A stretch of 21,947 nucleotides of DNA from JBFLXN01 sp040755715 [NCBI: Candidatus Edwardsbacteria bacterium] (GTDB lineage: Bacteria > Edwardsbacteria > AC1 > JBFLXN01), in NCBI GenBank assembly GCA_040755715.1, contig JBFLXN010000032.1, forward strand, positions 1-21,947, read 5' to 3'. Shown piece after piece: positions 1 through 8,190 of this stretch (position 1 is the stretch's first letter; every line of letters begins with the position of its first letter). Position numbers and translations under genes: made by a program. A model generated the notes under the pieces. It was not told the origin of the DNA, made no database searches, and saw only the letters and a program-made list of their open reading frames with translations.

Positions 1-124
1 TGCTTGGGTCAGACAACGTAATCGTCAGAAAGCAACCGTTTCCTGGCAGTTTACAAAGAACATTGCTCGTAAGAAACTTAACAGGTTCTATTACAATATC
101 AAAAATTAGTGTCACAGACCACTA
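1..124 (+). mobile_element. IS630-like element, 3' end (transposase C-terminus plus terminus), left copy
   Basis: Reading from base 2, an open frame runs to a TAG at 107-109 and encodes a basic C-terminal segment containing RQRN, ATVSWQFT and ARKKLNRFYYNIKN. This W..RN..ATi.W.FT...AR.KL.R.Y pattern is typical of the extreme C-terminus of IS630-family DDE transposases. About 13 non-coding bases follow, ending near CAGACCAC, and then TA, the usual IS630 target dinucleotide. Bases 1-126 recur as a perfect inverted copy at 21821-21946, and the sequences diverge immediately inside. The 126-base match includes two bases (GA) after the TA that probably agree by chance. The rest of the element lies outside the window. 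The family call rests on pattern memory, not a search. Confidence 0.7.
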
Positions 125-2503
125 GAAGTAATCGCCGGAGCGCACATTAGTTCTTCTGCTAGCAAAGTTTGTGTTTGGGACAGAAATGGGACGCTCCTTT
201 GGTCATATCAGACTTATCCTATGGGGGCCTCTTCAGTAGCGATTGGTAACTTAGATGGCGATGATAAACTGGAAGTAATCTTCGGGACATCAGATGCAGG
301 TTCAGGAAGATTGTATGTCTTGAACAGTGATGGAACCCTTCGCTGGCAGAAGCCAGTAGGAGCATCTATTCTTTCCTCACCAGCTATAGGTGATATTGAT
401 GGTGATGGAAAGCCAGAGATAGTCTTCGGATTGAGCTGTAGTCCTAGTGTCGTTGGTTTTCATAGCGATGGGGGTACAGTTGGAGGATTTCCTCTGAAAA
501 TGGGAGATGGGACACGCTCTTCTCCAGTGATAACAGACTTAGACAAGGATGGTGATGTAGAAATCATTATCGGTTGCTTGGACAACAAAGTTCATTGCTG
601 GGACCTTTCTGGAGAATATAATTCCAGACGAATGGAGTGGGCTACTTTTCATCATGATGAGCGCCGCACCGGTTGCTATCACACAAATCGGCCCTTGCTT
701 TCCTATTCTCCTAATGCTACTGCCTATAATAATGGGCAGAAATTAGTGCGAGTGCCAAATACTGATGACCTGTGGCTTGTTTATGAAAGTGGCGAAAAGG
801 TTTTCGTCACTTCCTCTTTGGATGGAGGGGTAAATTGGAACCTACCAATGTGTCTTGGTTATGGCTATCTTCCAAGTATTGCGCTTGATTCTCAGAATAA
901 GCCCTGCATTGCCTGGACACGATACACAGGCCACATTTGCTATACTAGACTTGCTTCCATCTGGCAACCACCCTGGCTACTTCCAGTATGCAGTGCCTCC
1001 GAGCCATCTCTAGCTATAGACCCAGCCACAGATATGGGCTATCTCTTATTCATTGAGCATTACTGGTGGCCCCAGCCAGAAGAAGGCGATTTAGCGTGTG
1101 CCAGATTTCCAGTGGACAACTTTAATGCCGCCGTAGTTGACACTGTCTGTTCAATAAATTCCATCTTCGGACCTCCCGCAAGGTCTCCAAGCATAACCCT
1201 TGACCTTACTACTACTCCCAGTATGCCCTACGCAGCCTGGAAAAATGGAGGAAATGATATTTACTACAAATATCGGGTCTCCACTGTTGGCTGGGACGAC
1301 CCACTTTATCCTATCCCACTTTACACAAGTTCGGATTTGGTTTCTCAGAAGCCGATGATTGACTTTTACGGGTCAGAGTTTGTTGCATTGTGGGAGGAAG
1401 AGCAAGAACCTGGCTCTGGGATTTATGATGTCTGGGAAAGAAGGGCTTCTGGTGGAAGTTGGCAGCCAGCACGCAATTTCAGCCAGACCTTGGAAGACTC
1501 GCGCTCCCCTGTAATTTCAGGAAGTCAATATTACACTTGGCGTGAGAATCCAACTAGGACCAATCCGGAAATATATTTCTACAGCCCATTCACTGAGACT
1601 CTCAATGTTAGCCAAACATCTGAGAACTCTAAGTATCCTCATCTTGCCTGGAGAAGAGTAATTACAGGTCCTGGTCTCCGTTCAAGAACCTATGTCTATT
1701 TTGTCTGGACCGAGGGGAATAGCGCCCCCTATGAGGTAAAGACAAAGACAATTTCTTTCTCTGATTACCCTTCTCCCTATGTTGCGGCAAATGTTGGGCT
1801 GCCAGCGCCGTCTCCTTACACTATATCAAGAGACACTTTCTTTGTGTTCGGAAGCGAACCTTATCAAAAGGTAGATGTTGGATACGACACCTTGAAATAC
1901 AGAATAACTGGTCTGAACCCTGAATTGCGTTATCCCTTAGAATTAGTCTCTTATCATGAGAGTAAAGGAAAGTGGAAGCAGAGCGTAGAGATTGACGGAA
2001 AAAAACACAAGATGATACACTTTGAAGCCGGAAAACCGGAAACCACGCTAATCTGGATACCTCCTGCTTTTTACAAAGACCGTGAAATTGTTCTTAAGGT
2101 GACTAAAGAAAAAGGGGAATATGCTGCACTTGCTTCAATCAAGGTTTATGAATTTGACAGAGAAGAAAAAAGCGAGGGAGCAACCCAGTTAACTGCAGAA
2201 GTTCAGAATCCATCTTCTGCGATTCAAACTAAACTCTATCAAAACGCTCCTAATCCCTTCAACTCAGCTACTGTCATTCGGTATGAGGTTTCAGAGAATA
2301 ATAAACACATTTCTTTGAAGATTTACAATATCGCCGGGCAGTTAGTGAAAACATTGGTTGACGGAAATGTGGAGGCGGGCATTCACACTTCTGCCTGGGA
2401 CGGAAAGGATAGCGAAGGGAAACGAGTCGCCAGTGGCGTATATTTCTATCGCCTGACTACAGGAGATTTTGCAGATATAAAGAAATTGATTCTTTTAAAA
2501 TAA
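125..2503 (+). CDS. Secreted FG-GAP repeat protein with C-terminal sorting domain, 5'-truncated by the IS
   Basis: The first ATG is at 221, but protein-like sequence of the same type (EVIAGAH, KVCVWDRNGTLLWSY) runs upstream in frame to the IS junction, so this is the surviving 792-residue C-terminal part of a longer gene, not a gene that starts at 221. Three FG-GAP/VCBS-type beta-propeller blades with Ca-binding-like DxDGDG loops (NLDGDDKLEVIFG, DIDGDGKPEIVFG, DLDKDGDVEIIIG) lie near residues 36-54, 84-103 and 133-151. A long middle region with sialidase/Asp-box-like strands follows. The last ~85 residues are a FlgD-Ig/Por-type secretion domain: APNPFNSATVIRY, LKIYNIAGQLVKTL, GKRVASGVYFYRL and a basic tail KKLILLK. 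The product is presumably exported and surface-attached or released. The signal peptide is lost with the N-terminus. The ligand or function is not recognisable. The gene is probably not expressed from its own promoter any longer. Confidence 0.85.
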   Translation, partial: EVIAGAHISSSASKVCVWDRNGTLLWSYQTYPMGASSVAIGNLDGDDKLEVIFGTSDAGSGRLYVLNSDGTLRWQKPVGASILSSPAIGDIDGDGKPEIVFGLSCSPSVVGFHSDGGTVGGFPLKMGDGTRSSPVITDLDKDGDVEIIIGCLDNKVHCWDLSGEYNSRRMEWATFHHDERRTGCYHTNRPLLSYSPNATAYNNGQKLVRVPNTDDLWLVYESGEKVFVTSSLDGGVNWNLPMCLGYGYLPSIALDSQNKPCIAWTRYTGHICYTRLASIWQPPWLLPVCSASEPSLAIDPATDMGYLLFIEHYWWPQPEEGDLACARFPVDNFNAAVVDTVCSINSIFGPPARSPSITLDLTTTPSMPYAAWKNGGNDIYYKYRVSTVGWDDPLYPIPLYTSSDLVSQKPMIDFYGSEFVALWEEEQEPGSGIYDVWERRASGGSWQPARNFSQTLEDSRSPVISGSQYYTWRENPTRTNPEIYFYSPFTETLNVSQTSENSKYPHLAWRRVITGPGLRSRTYVYFVWTEGNSAPYEVKTKTISFSDYPSPYVAANVGLPAPSPYTISRDTFFVFGSEPYQKVDVGYDTLKYRITGLNPELRYPLELVSYHESKGKWKQSVEIDGKKHKMIHFEAGKPETTLIWIPPAFYKDREIVLKVTKEKGEYAALASIKVYEFDREEKSEGATQLTAEVQNPSSAIQTKLYQNAPNPFNSATVIRYEVSENNKHISLKIYNIAGQLVKTLVDGNVEAGIHTSAWDGKDSEGKRVASGVYFYRLTTGDFADIKKLILLK

Positions 2504-2647
2504 ACGAAACCCGTCTTGTAATTTGACATAGAACTGGTTTCATTTACCATGACCCGACGAAAGTCGGAAGAAGAGTTTCATAGAGGCGAAGGAGAAGACA
2601 TTTAATCTTGCTTCCTCTTTGCCTCTTGATTCTTTAGATGGGAATCT

Positions 2648-4141
2648 ATGAGGCAACTGCTATTTGTTACTTTTATTTTGATGTTTTTTGTTCCTATTCT
2701 GGGAGAGGCTGATAAGTTCAAGGTGGTGGCAACTTTACCAGTCGCTAGGGGTTATTCAGCTTGGGGTTCCACGGATATGGGGCTTCTGGTATATGATTGC
2801 AATCATAATGGGCTTAACGAGGTGATTACTAGCTATTATGACACTACTGCCGGAATATTTGTGGTGGATTTCTTTGAACATCAAGGAAATAATCAATATC
2901 AAAGAGTGTTTACTCTCTTGGGTGATGTGGGGGGAGCGCCTGATGTCGGAGATATAGACGAAGACGGTCTGACAGACTTGGTGGTGATTTATCTTACGAA
3001 GGACAAAACTGTCTGGGTTTATGAAAGTCCTGCTCCTGACTCCTTTCCTTCCCTGAGGGTGTGGGGAAGCGATCCGATATATAGCGGCGGCACCGATTTT
3101 TGTATTGCTCCTGACCTTGACCAGGATGGTAAGAAAGAAATTGCAGTGTCTGCTGGCAGGTGGGATGTGTATGAATGCCAGGGAGATAATATCTATAACC
3201 TTGTCTTTCGCACGGAAGAGCCCAAGAAGCCATACAAACAGATCATAGAAGATTTTGACCTTGATGGTAAGACAGAAATAGCCACTGGAGCTGGACCAGA
3301 GATGTGTGTATGGGAGAATACCCAGATAGGAATTGACTCTTTTGCAATGGTTGCCGTAGATTCTTTCTTCATACCAGGTCGTCTCGGTGCGGTGGGAAAA
3401 AATATGGACAAAGATGAAAAGCCAGAGTTTATTCTTGGTGGTTTTACCTTAATTCCACTTCTATTTACCTTTCGGATATTTGAAGCGGTAGGAAATAATA
3501 GTTATGCCCAAGTATGTTCTCTGTCTTTCTTGGAAGGTAGTGGTCCAGGAATACCTGTCCCTTTTGGCGGAAGTGTAGCTACCGGAGATGTAAATGGAGA
3601 TTCTATCCCAGAGGTGGTATTTTCAGCAATGGGAAGTATGTATGTGTATAAGGCATTTGGAAATGACAACTATGTTCAGATATGGGAGTACCACCATCCT
3701 TGGATTACCTACTCTAAGGTTAAAGTCTATGATTTGAATAAAAACGGTTACGGAGAAATCATCTTCAGTGGATGTGCGAGTTATAATAGGATGGAAACTG
3801 TAATCTTTGAGGATTCTGCGGCAGTGGGGGTAGAGGAGCTTACAGAGCAGAAAGCTAAAAACCGAAAGCCGAAATTACATCAGAACTATCCGAATCCGTT
3901 CAGCACGCAAACCGCTATCCGCTATTCGCTGTCTGCTATTAGCCACACTACTTTGAAAATCTACAACATTGCTGGTCAACTGGTGAAGACATTAGTGAAT
4001 GAACCGCAGGAACCAGGCTATTATGCGGTCAGGTGGAACGGGAAGAATGAGAGTGGAAACTCTGTAGCCTCTGGCGTGTATTTCTATCGACTAAGTGCAG
4101 GTGATTTCACGGCGACGAAGAGGATGATAGTCATTAGATAA
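2648..4141 (+). CDS. Secreted FG-GAP repeat protein with C-terminal sorting domain (complete)
   Basis: 497 residues, apparently intact. Residues 1-20 form a signal peptide: MRQ, a hydrophobic core LLFVTFILMFFVPIL, then GEA. The body is a series of FG-GAP/VCBS-like blades with acidic loops (DCNHNGLNE, DIDEDGLTD, DLDQDGKKE, DFDLDGKTE, DVNGDSIPE, DLNKNGYGE), which suggests a seven-bladed integrin-alpha-like propeller binding Ca2+. The C-terminus carries the same sorting domain as the upstream gene: QNYPNPFSTQTAIRY, LKIYNIAGQLVKTL, ASGVYFYRL and tail TKRMIVIR. A 144-bp gap separates it from the upstream paralogue. The first ATG is taken because it directly precedes the signal peptide; no strong ribosome binding site is visible. 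A weak terminator follows. The substrate is unknown, and none of the secretion machinery is in the window. Confidence 0.85.
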   Translation: MRQLLFVTFILMFFVPILGEADKFKVVATLPVARGYSAWGSTDMGLLVYDCNHNGLNEVITSYYDTTAGIFVVDFFEHQGNNQYQRVFTLLGDVGGAPDVGDIDEDGLTDLVVIYLTKDKTVWVYESPAPDSFPSLRVWGSDPIYSGGTDFCIAPDLDQDGKKEIAVSAGRWDVYECQGDNIYNLVFRTEEPKKPYKQIIEDFDLDGKTEIATGAGPEMCVWENTQIGIDSFAMVAVDSFFIPGRLGAVGKNMDKDEKPEFILGGFTLIPLLFTFRIFEAVGNNSYAQVCSLSFLEGSGPGIPVPFGGSVATGDVNGDSIPEVVFSAMGSMYVYKAFGNDNYVQIWEYHHPWITYSKVKVYDLNKNGYGEIIFSGCASYNRMETVIFEDSAAVGVEELTEQKAKNRKPKLHQNYPNPFSTQTAIRYSLSAISHTTLKIYNIAGQLVKTLVNEPQEPGYYAVRWNGKNESGNSVASGVYFYRLSAGDFTATKRMIVIR

Positions 4142-4161
4142 AAATAACATCTATTATAACA

Positions 4162-4204
4162 GGGGGGAGCATCTAAATTTTGGGGTGCCTCCCTTCTTTA
4201 TTCT
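4162..4204 (+). terminator. Probable intrinsic terminator of the FG-GAP gene
   Basis: A G-rich left arm (GGGGGAGCA, 4163-4171) can pair with TGCCTCCC (4186-4193) with one mismatch and one wobble, and is followed by a T-rich tract. It lies 20 bp after the stop codon of the secreted-protein gene. The hypD gene converges from the other side (stop at 4238), so the hairpin may serve both transcripts. The T tract is interrupted, so strength is uncertain. Confidence 0.55.
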
Positions 4205-4237
4205 TCATTCTTTTGAAATACAAAAGTAAAGAATTTT

Positions 4238-5326
4238 TTATCTTGCCTCGCCATATTTATACCAGGCAGCGCAGGCGCCTTCAGAAGAAACCATACAGGG
4301 GCCAATCGGACTGGTAGGAGTGCAACCTTTGCCAAATAGTTTACAATCCTTTGGTTCAGCTACCCCGATGAGAATATTTCCACAAAGACAGCCTTTTGGT
4401 TCTGTAGCTTTTTTTACCTCTATCTTGAATCTTTTGGTAGCGTCAAATTGCTCAAATTCTTCTCTAAGAGTTAGTCCAGTTTCCGGAATTGTCCCAATTG
4501 CTCGCCAACTGGCATCTGTCTCCTTAAAGACTTTTTTTAACATCTCCTTAGCGCTTAAATTTCCTTCTGGTTTAACACATCTACGGTATTGTATTTCCAC
4601 TTTTGGTTCTCTACTATTTGTTTGTTTTAATAGCATCAGGATTCCTTCCAAGACATCAATCGGTTCAAAACCGGTAATCACGCAAGGCACTCCAAATTGT
4701 TGTGGAATGAATTCGTAGGGTTCTGAGCCGATAATGGTAGAAACATGTCCCGGACAGATGAAGCCATCAATCTTTGTTTTACCCATCTCTAAAAGCGCCC
4801 CCATTGCTTTAGGAATAGTTTTAAAAGCAGGATAGACAAAGAAATTTTTTAGTTTGTTTTCTCTGGCTTTCAAAATGGTGGCGGCAATCGTAGGCGAAGT
4901 TGTCTCAAAACCCACTCCTACAAAGACAATCTCCTTTTCAGGATTTTGTAGGGCAAATTTTATAGAGTCTAACGGTGAATAGACGACTCTAATGTCAGAA
5001 CCTTCTGCCTTTGCTCTTTCCAGACTTGATTTTGAGCCTGGCACCCGCATCATATCACCAAAAGTGGTCAGAATGACCGAAGGCATCTTAGCTAATTCAA
5101 TCACCGAATCAATATCTTCCAAGGGGGTAACACAAACCGGACAACCTGGTCCAGAGAGGAGCTTTAGACTTTTTGGCAGGAGACTTCTAATTCCACTTTG
5201 AGAAATCGCCATGGTATGGGTGCCACAAACTTCCATCAGTGAAACCGGTTCAACGGCTAAGTTCTTAATTTGTGAAAGAAGCCTTTCAGCTAATTGGGCC
5301 TCACGAAAACGATTTAGGTTTAGCAT
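4238..5326 (-). CDS. hypD: Hydrogenase maturation protein HypD
   Basis: 362 residues, the usual HypD length. HypD is the iron-sulfur scaffold that, with HypC, assembles the Fe(CN)2CO unit of [NiFe] hydrogenase in the cytoplasm. Conserved family segments are all present: MEVCGTHTMAISQSGI (about 32-47), LLSGPGCPVCVTP (about 57-69), GVGFETTSPTIA (about 137-148) and GFICPGHVSTIIG (about 188-200). The C-terminal cysteine cluster that holds the [4Fe-4S] centre is intact (CLCGN, CKLFGKGC, GPCMV, GACAAW). It is the last gene of hypF-hypC-hypD, 80 bp after hypC, and a long inverted repeat fills that gap. hypE, which commonly follows hypD, is not here: the next gene downstream converges and encodes a secreted protein. 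Confidence 0.96.
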   Translation of the reverse strand: MLNLNRFREAQLAERLLSQIKNLAVEPVSLMEVCGTHTMAISQSGIRSLLPKSLKLLSGPGCPVCVTPLEDIDSVIELAKMPSVILTTFGDMMRVPGSKSSLERAKAEGSDIRVVYSPLDSIKFALQNPEKEIVFVGVGFETTSPTIAATILKARENKLKNFFVYPAFKTIPKAMGALLEMGKTKIDGFICPGHVSTIIGSEPYEFIPQQFGVPCVITGFEPIDVLEGILMLLKQTNSREPKVEIQYRRCVKPEGNLSAKEMLKKVFKETDASWRAIGTIPETGLTLREEFEQFDATKRFKIEVKKATEPKGCLCGNILIGVAEPKDCKLFGKGCTPTSPIGPCMVSSEGACAAWYKYGEAR

Positions 5327-5344
5327 GATTTGTTGGGTTCATTG

Positions 5345-5400
5345 GGTTTATTGGGTTTGTCCCGATAAAATCGGGATAAACCGGGTAAACCCAATAAACC
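5345..5400. repeat. Stutter-type inverted repeat between hypC and hypD
   Basis: Two perfect 14-base arms (GGTTTATTGGGTTT at 5345-5358 and its complement at 5387-5400) enclose a second small hairpin (TCCCGAT at 5360-5366 with ATCGGGA at 5370-5376). The left side continues the word ATTGGGTT(T/C) three times in tandem from about 5332. In RNA it forms a long two-part hairpin between two co-transcribed genes. The T-run needed for a terminator is absent, so it may act in mRNA processing or stability, or be a passive mobile repeat. Confidence 0.8.
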
Positions 5401-5406
5401 GTGTTG

Positions 5407-5625
5407 TCAACTTAAAATTTCCGCCTGTTCTAATAGTTGAATTGTTTCTTCGGCTTCTTTTTCATCAAGTATTTGAATAGCAAAGCCGGCATGAATGAGA
5501 ACATAGTTCCCCACTTTAGCTTCTGGGACAAGCATTAGGTTAACTTCGCGCTTCAAGCCTCGGATGTTAATTTTAGCTATTTGGCGATGAATAGATTCAA
5601 TCTGACCGGGAATGGCTAAACACAT
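5407..5625 (-). CDS. hypC: Hydrogenase maturation chaperone HypC
   Basis: 72 residues starting MCLAIPGQIE. The N-terminal Met-Cys is the family hallmark: after Met removal the cysteine binds the iron unit and contacts HypD and the hydrogenase large subunit precursor. Further HypC-like features are INIRGLKREVNL and the acidic helical C-terminus (LDEKEAEETIQLLEQAE). An in-frame ATG seven codons upstream exists, but the MCLAIPG start is fixed by the mechanism. A possible ribosome binding site, GGAG, lies 10-13 bases upstream. It sits between hypF (113 bp upstream) and hypD (80 bp downstream), with repeat-filled spacers on both sides. Confidence 0.95.
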   Translation of the reverse strand: MCLAIPGQIESIHRQIAKINIRGLKREVNLMLVPEAKVGNYVLIHAGFAIQILDEKEAEETIQLLEQAEILS

Positions 5626-5643
5626 AGTCGCTTCGCTCCATTG

Positions 5644-5720
5644 CAAAATTCAAATTGCAAAGTGCAAAACTCAAAATTAAGGAGAATAAACTTTCCTTCA
5701 CTTTGCATTTTTCAATTTTG
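5644..5720. repeat. A/T-rich stutter inverted repeat between hypF and hypC
   Basis: The left half repeats variants of the word CAAAnTTGCAAAGTG, and the right half (about 5690-5720) is its approximate reverse complement. CAAAATT and GCAAAGTG both have matching complements. This gives a long imperfect hairpin in the spacer of the hyp operon. Confidence 0.7.
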
Positions 5721-5738
5721 GTTTGTATATTTGATATT

Positions 5739-8165
5739 TTATATTTGATTTTTGATATTAGCAATCGCTATCTGCCCTAAAGAAATCCCTCCGTCATTGG
5801 CCGGGACCTTGTGGTGAATGAATACCTCAAATCCACTTCTAGTAAGTTTCTGAAGAGTCTTTTCTAATAAATATCTATTCTGGAAAACGCCACCACTCAA
5901 GGCTACTTTTTCCAAACCAGTTTCAAGTCTTAAATTTTCACACATCTTTACTGTAAAGTCAACAACAGAATTATGAAATTTGGTGGCAATGATTTTCGGA
6001 GGTAGATGCCTTTGGAGGTCGCTTAAAATAGATTTCAGAATTTCTTTGGGATTGATGAGCCACTCCGCCACACTAACCCCGTTAGAAATACGAAGTTCGG
6101 CAGAGCCTAACACACAATCTCTAACGGGACTAACGGTGGACAGGTTTTTATCTTCACATTTAATCTCGCATTCGTAAGTTTCATCTGAATCCTCCCTCAC
6201 CAGCGATTCCAAAGCCATTGGACCTTGGGCTTCAAAGGTAATCTTCTGACATACATTTAACATAGCCGCCACTGCATCAAACAATCGCCCCAGACTTGAA
6301 GTCCAGGCAAGATTAAAATTGGTCTCAATCTGTTTGACAATTATGTTTATTTCTCGTTGTAGGGGCGTTTCATGAAACGTCCCTACTCCAGAGAAAAGAT
6401 CTGAATGCGTTTCGCCAAAGAGATAATAGAGATAGGCCAAGGCAATGCGATATGGCTTTTTGATAGAAGTTTCGCCACCCGGTAAAGGCAAATATTTTAG
6501 ATGTCCTATTCGTCTAAATCCTCCGTTTTTCTCTTTAACAAAAGGAGGTGTGATAAAAAATTCTCCTCCCCAGATATTTCTGTCTCTTCCATATCCTGTG
6601 CCATCAAAGGCAATCCCAATAACTGATTCTGCTATTTCATTATCAACTAAATTGCTGGCAATATGAGCTTCGTGATGTTGGACTGGTATTAGAGTGACAT
6701 CTGACTGTTTCTTTGCCCATCTAGTAGTTAGATAATCAGGATGCAGGTCGTAAGCGATGATTTCAGGTGTAATCTTAAACCACCTTTTGTATCTTTCCAC
6801 CATTTCTTCAAAAAATTGTAGGGTTTCCAGATTTTCCATTTCACCAATATGCTGACTGACAAAGGCATAATCACCGCTGGCTAAACAAAAGGTGTTTTTC
6901 ATTTGTGGTCCAGTGGCTAGGATTTTTTTTGACTTGAATGGAAGTCTTATGGGGTGCGGTGCATAGCCACGAGAATGGCGGATAATCTGAACCATCGGAG
7001 TAACCCCGCCCTTACCCTCCCCCACGGGGGGAGGGATAACAAGAATAATAGAATCGTCATTGCGATTTTGAATTTCTCGGTTATGCAGGAGGAAATAATC
7101 AGCGATTCCGGAAAGTCTTTTTATAGCTTCTTCATTATCAGTGACAATAGGTTCATCTTGTAAATTCCCGCTGGTCATTACTAATACAGTTGGTGAATTT
7201 CTAAATAAAAGATGATGCAAGGGAGTATAGGGTAACATTACGCCAAGATAGCGATTATAGGGAGCAATAGAAGGAGCGATGGGAATAGTAGGTCTTAGAT
7301 TTTTTTTTAGAAGAACAATGGGGGCTTGAGGGGAAAGGAGCGATTTTGCTTCTTCTTCAGAGACTTCACAAAATTGGCGGATGATTTCAACAGAATGAGC
7401 CATCAGGGCAAAAGGCTTGTCGGGTCTATTTTTGCGACGGCGCAATTCTTGAACTGCTTCTTCGTTGGTAGCATCACAGGCAATATGAAAACCACCAATA
7501 CCTTTGATAGCGACAATTTTTCCTTCCCTCAATAAATCAATAGTATATTCAATCTCTGACTTTTTTTTTATGACTTTTCCCTGTGCCTCAAGTAATGTCA
7601 AAGATGGTCCACAAAGAGGACAGGCATTTGGCTGAGCGTGAAAACGACGATTGAGTGGGCTTTCATATTCCCTAAGGCATTCGGGGCACATCTTAAAATC
7701 TGCCATTGTTGTCGCTGGACGGTCATAAGGTGTTTCTTTAATGATGGAAAGCCGTGGCCCACAATTTGTGCAGTTAATAAATGGATAAAGATAGCGTCGG
7801 TCTTTTTTGTCAAACAATTCTTGTTGACACTCTGGACAAGTAGCAATGTCAGGCGAAATTAGGGTGAAAGAGGTTTCCTCTTTCAGACTGCCTCTTATTT
7901 TGAATTGTTCATATCCTTTTGGTTTCTCTAAAAAATTGACTTTGATTTCCTCAATTACCGAAAGTGGTGGTGCCTCAACAGGCAAGGCAGAAATGAATTT
8001 TTCTATTCTTTCCTCTTCTCCTTCTACTTCAATCTCAACTCCTTTGGTAGAATTTGATACCCAGCCCGTGAGTTGATAGCGATGAGATAAACGATAGACA
8101 AATGGTCTGAAGCCAACGCCCTGGACTATACCTTTTATAAGTAAATTTGCTCTCGTCTTTTTCAT
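5739..8165 (-). CDS. hypF: Carbamoyltransferase HypF, with three in-frame palindromic insertions
   Basis: 808 residues against a usual ~750. HypF converts carbamoyl phosphate and ATP to a carbamoyl adenylate and passes the carbamoyl group to HypE, giving the cyanide ligands of [NiFe] hydrogenase. Domains in order: acylphosphatase-like (GIVQGVGFRPFVYRL, residues about 11-25); two zinc knuckles with the canonical CX2C-X18-CX2C-X24-CX2C-X18-CX2C spacing, exact here (about 105-185); YrdC-like (about 200-395, with KGIGGFHIACDA); and Kae1-like, with HHEAH and AFDGTGYG. Three segments look foreign: PPPVGEGKGGVT near residue 380, GVGTFHETPLQ near 598 and SPVRDCVLGSAELRISNGV near 687. Each coincides with a DNA palindrome and all keep the frame. 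No catalytic motif is interrupted. It is first gene of hypF-hypC-hypD. No clear ribosome binding site precedes the ATG. The HypE partner is not in the window. Confidence 0.96.
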   Translation of the reverse strand: MKKTRANLLIKGIVQGVGFRPFVYRLSHRYQLTGWVSNSTKGVEIEVEGEEERIEKFISALPVEAPPLSVIEEIKVNFLEKPKGYEQFKIRGSLKEETSFTLISPDIATCPECQQELFDKKDRRYLYPFINCTNCGPRLSIIKETPYDRPATTMADFKMCPECLREYESPLNRRFHAQPNACPLCGPSLTLLEAQGKVIKKKSEIEYTIDLLREGKIVAIKGIGGFHIACDATNEEAVQELRRRKNRPDKPFALMAHSVEIIRQFCEVSEEEAKSLLSPQAPIVLLKKNLRPTIPIAPSIAPYNRYLGVMLPYTPLHHLLFRNSPTVLVMTSGNLQDEPIVTDNEEAIKRLSGIADYFLLHNREIQNRNDDSIILVIPPPVGEGKGGVTPMVQIIRHSRGYAPHPIRLPFKSKKILATGPQMKNTFCLASGDYAFVSQHIGEMENLETLQFFEEMVERYKRWFKITPEIIAYDLHPDYLTTRWAKKQSDVTLIPVQHHEAHIASNLVDNEIAESVIGIAFDGTGYGRDRNIWGGEFFITPPFVKEKNGGFRRIGHLKYLPLPGGETSIKKPYRIALAYLYYLFGETHSDLFSGVGTFHETPLQREINIIVKQIETNFNLAWTSSLGRLFDAVAAMLNVCQKITFEAQGPMALESLVREDSDETYECEIKCEDKNLSTVSPVRDCVLGSAELRISNGVSVAEWLINPKEILKSILSDLQRHLPPKIIATKFHNSVVDFTVKMCENLRLETGLEKVALSGGVFQNRYLLEKTLQKLTRSGFEVFIHHKVPANDGGISLGQIAIANIKNQI
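6078..6128. repeat. Palindromic element inside hypF (CCCGTTAGA type)
   Basis: Perfect 9-base outer arms (CCCGTTAGA at 6078-6086 and TCTAACGGG at 6120-6128) enclose an inner hairpin of GTTCGGC (6095-6101) and GCCTAAC (6105-6111) around AGA. On the hypF strand it encodes PVRDCVLGSAELRISNG near residue 687, an extra segment before the C-terminal helices. It is unrelated in sequence to the other palindromes in this gene. Confidence 0.8.
6359..6386. repeat. GTAGGGGCG palindrome inside hypF (family shared with metG and tatD)
   Basis: A 28-base palindrome with a single mismatch between arms and core CGTTTCATGAAACG. On the hypF strand it reads V-G-T-F-H-E-T-P-L-Q. Close relatives are at 14833-14860 and 15458-15493. 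Confidence 0.9.
7012..7039. repeat. C/G-rich palindrome inside hypF
   Basis: TTACCCTCCCCC and GGGGGGAGGGATAA flank a two-base centre. On the hypF strand it encodes PPPVGEGKG near residue 380, between the end of the YrdC-like domain and the conserved RHSRGYAP stretch. The CTCCCCC..GGGGGAG core is also the centre of the insertion in glmM (11753-11769). Confidence 0.75.
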
Positions 8166-8190
8166 TAGCTTAATGGTATTTTTATATCTG

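Noticed and set aside
2523-2551. Promoter with TTGACA upstream of the second FG-GAP gene
   Set aside because: TTGACA at 2523-2528 is perfect, but 17 bases on is ACCATG, with no acceptable -10 box nearby.
2554-2567. Small CCGAC-GAAA-GTCGG hairpin as terminator of the first FG-GAP gene
   Set aside because: Only a five-pair stem with no T tract after it.
4320-4718. Plus-strand open frame of 132 codons antisense to hypD
   Set aside because: It is the shadow of a well-supported gene, with no recognisable domain.
5626-5646. Upstream ATG for hypC
   Set aside because: HypC requires Cys at position 2, which fixes the MCLAIPG start.
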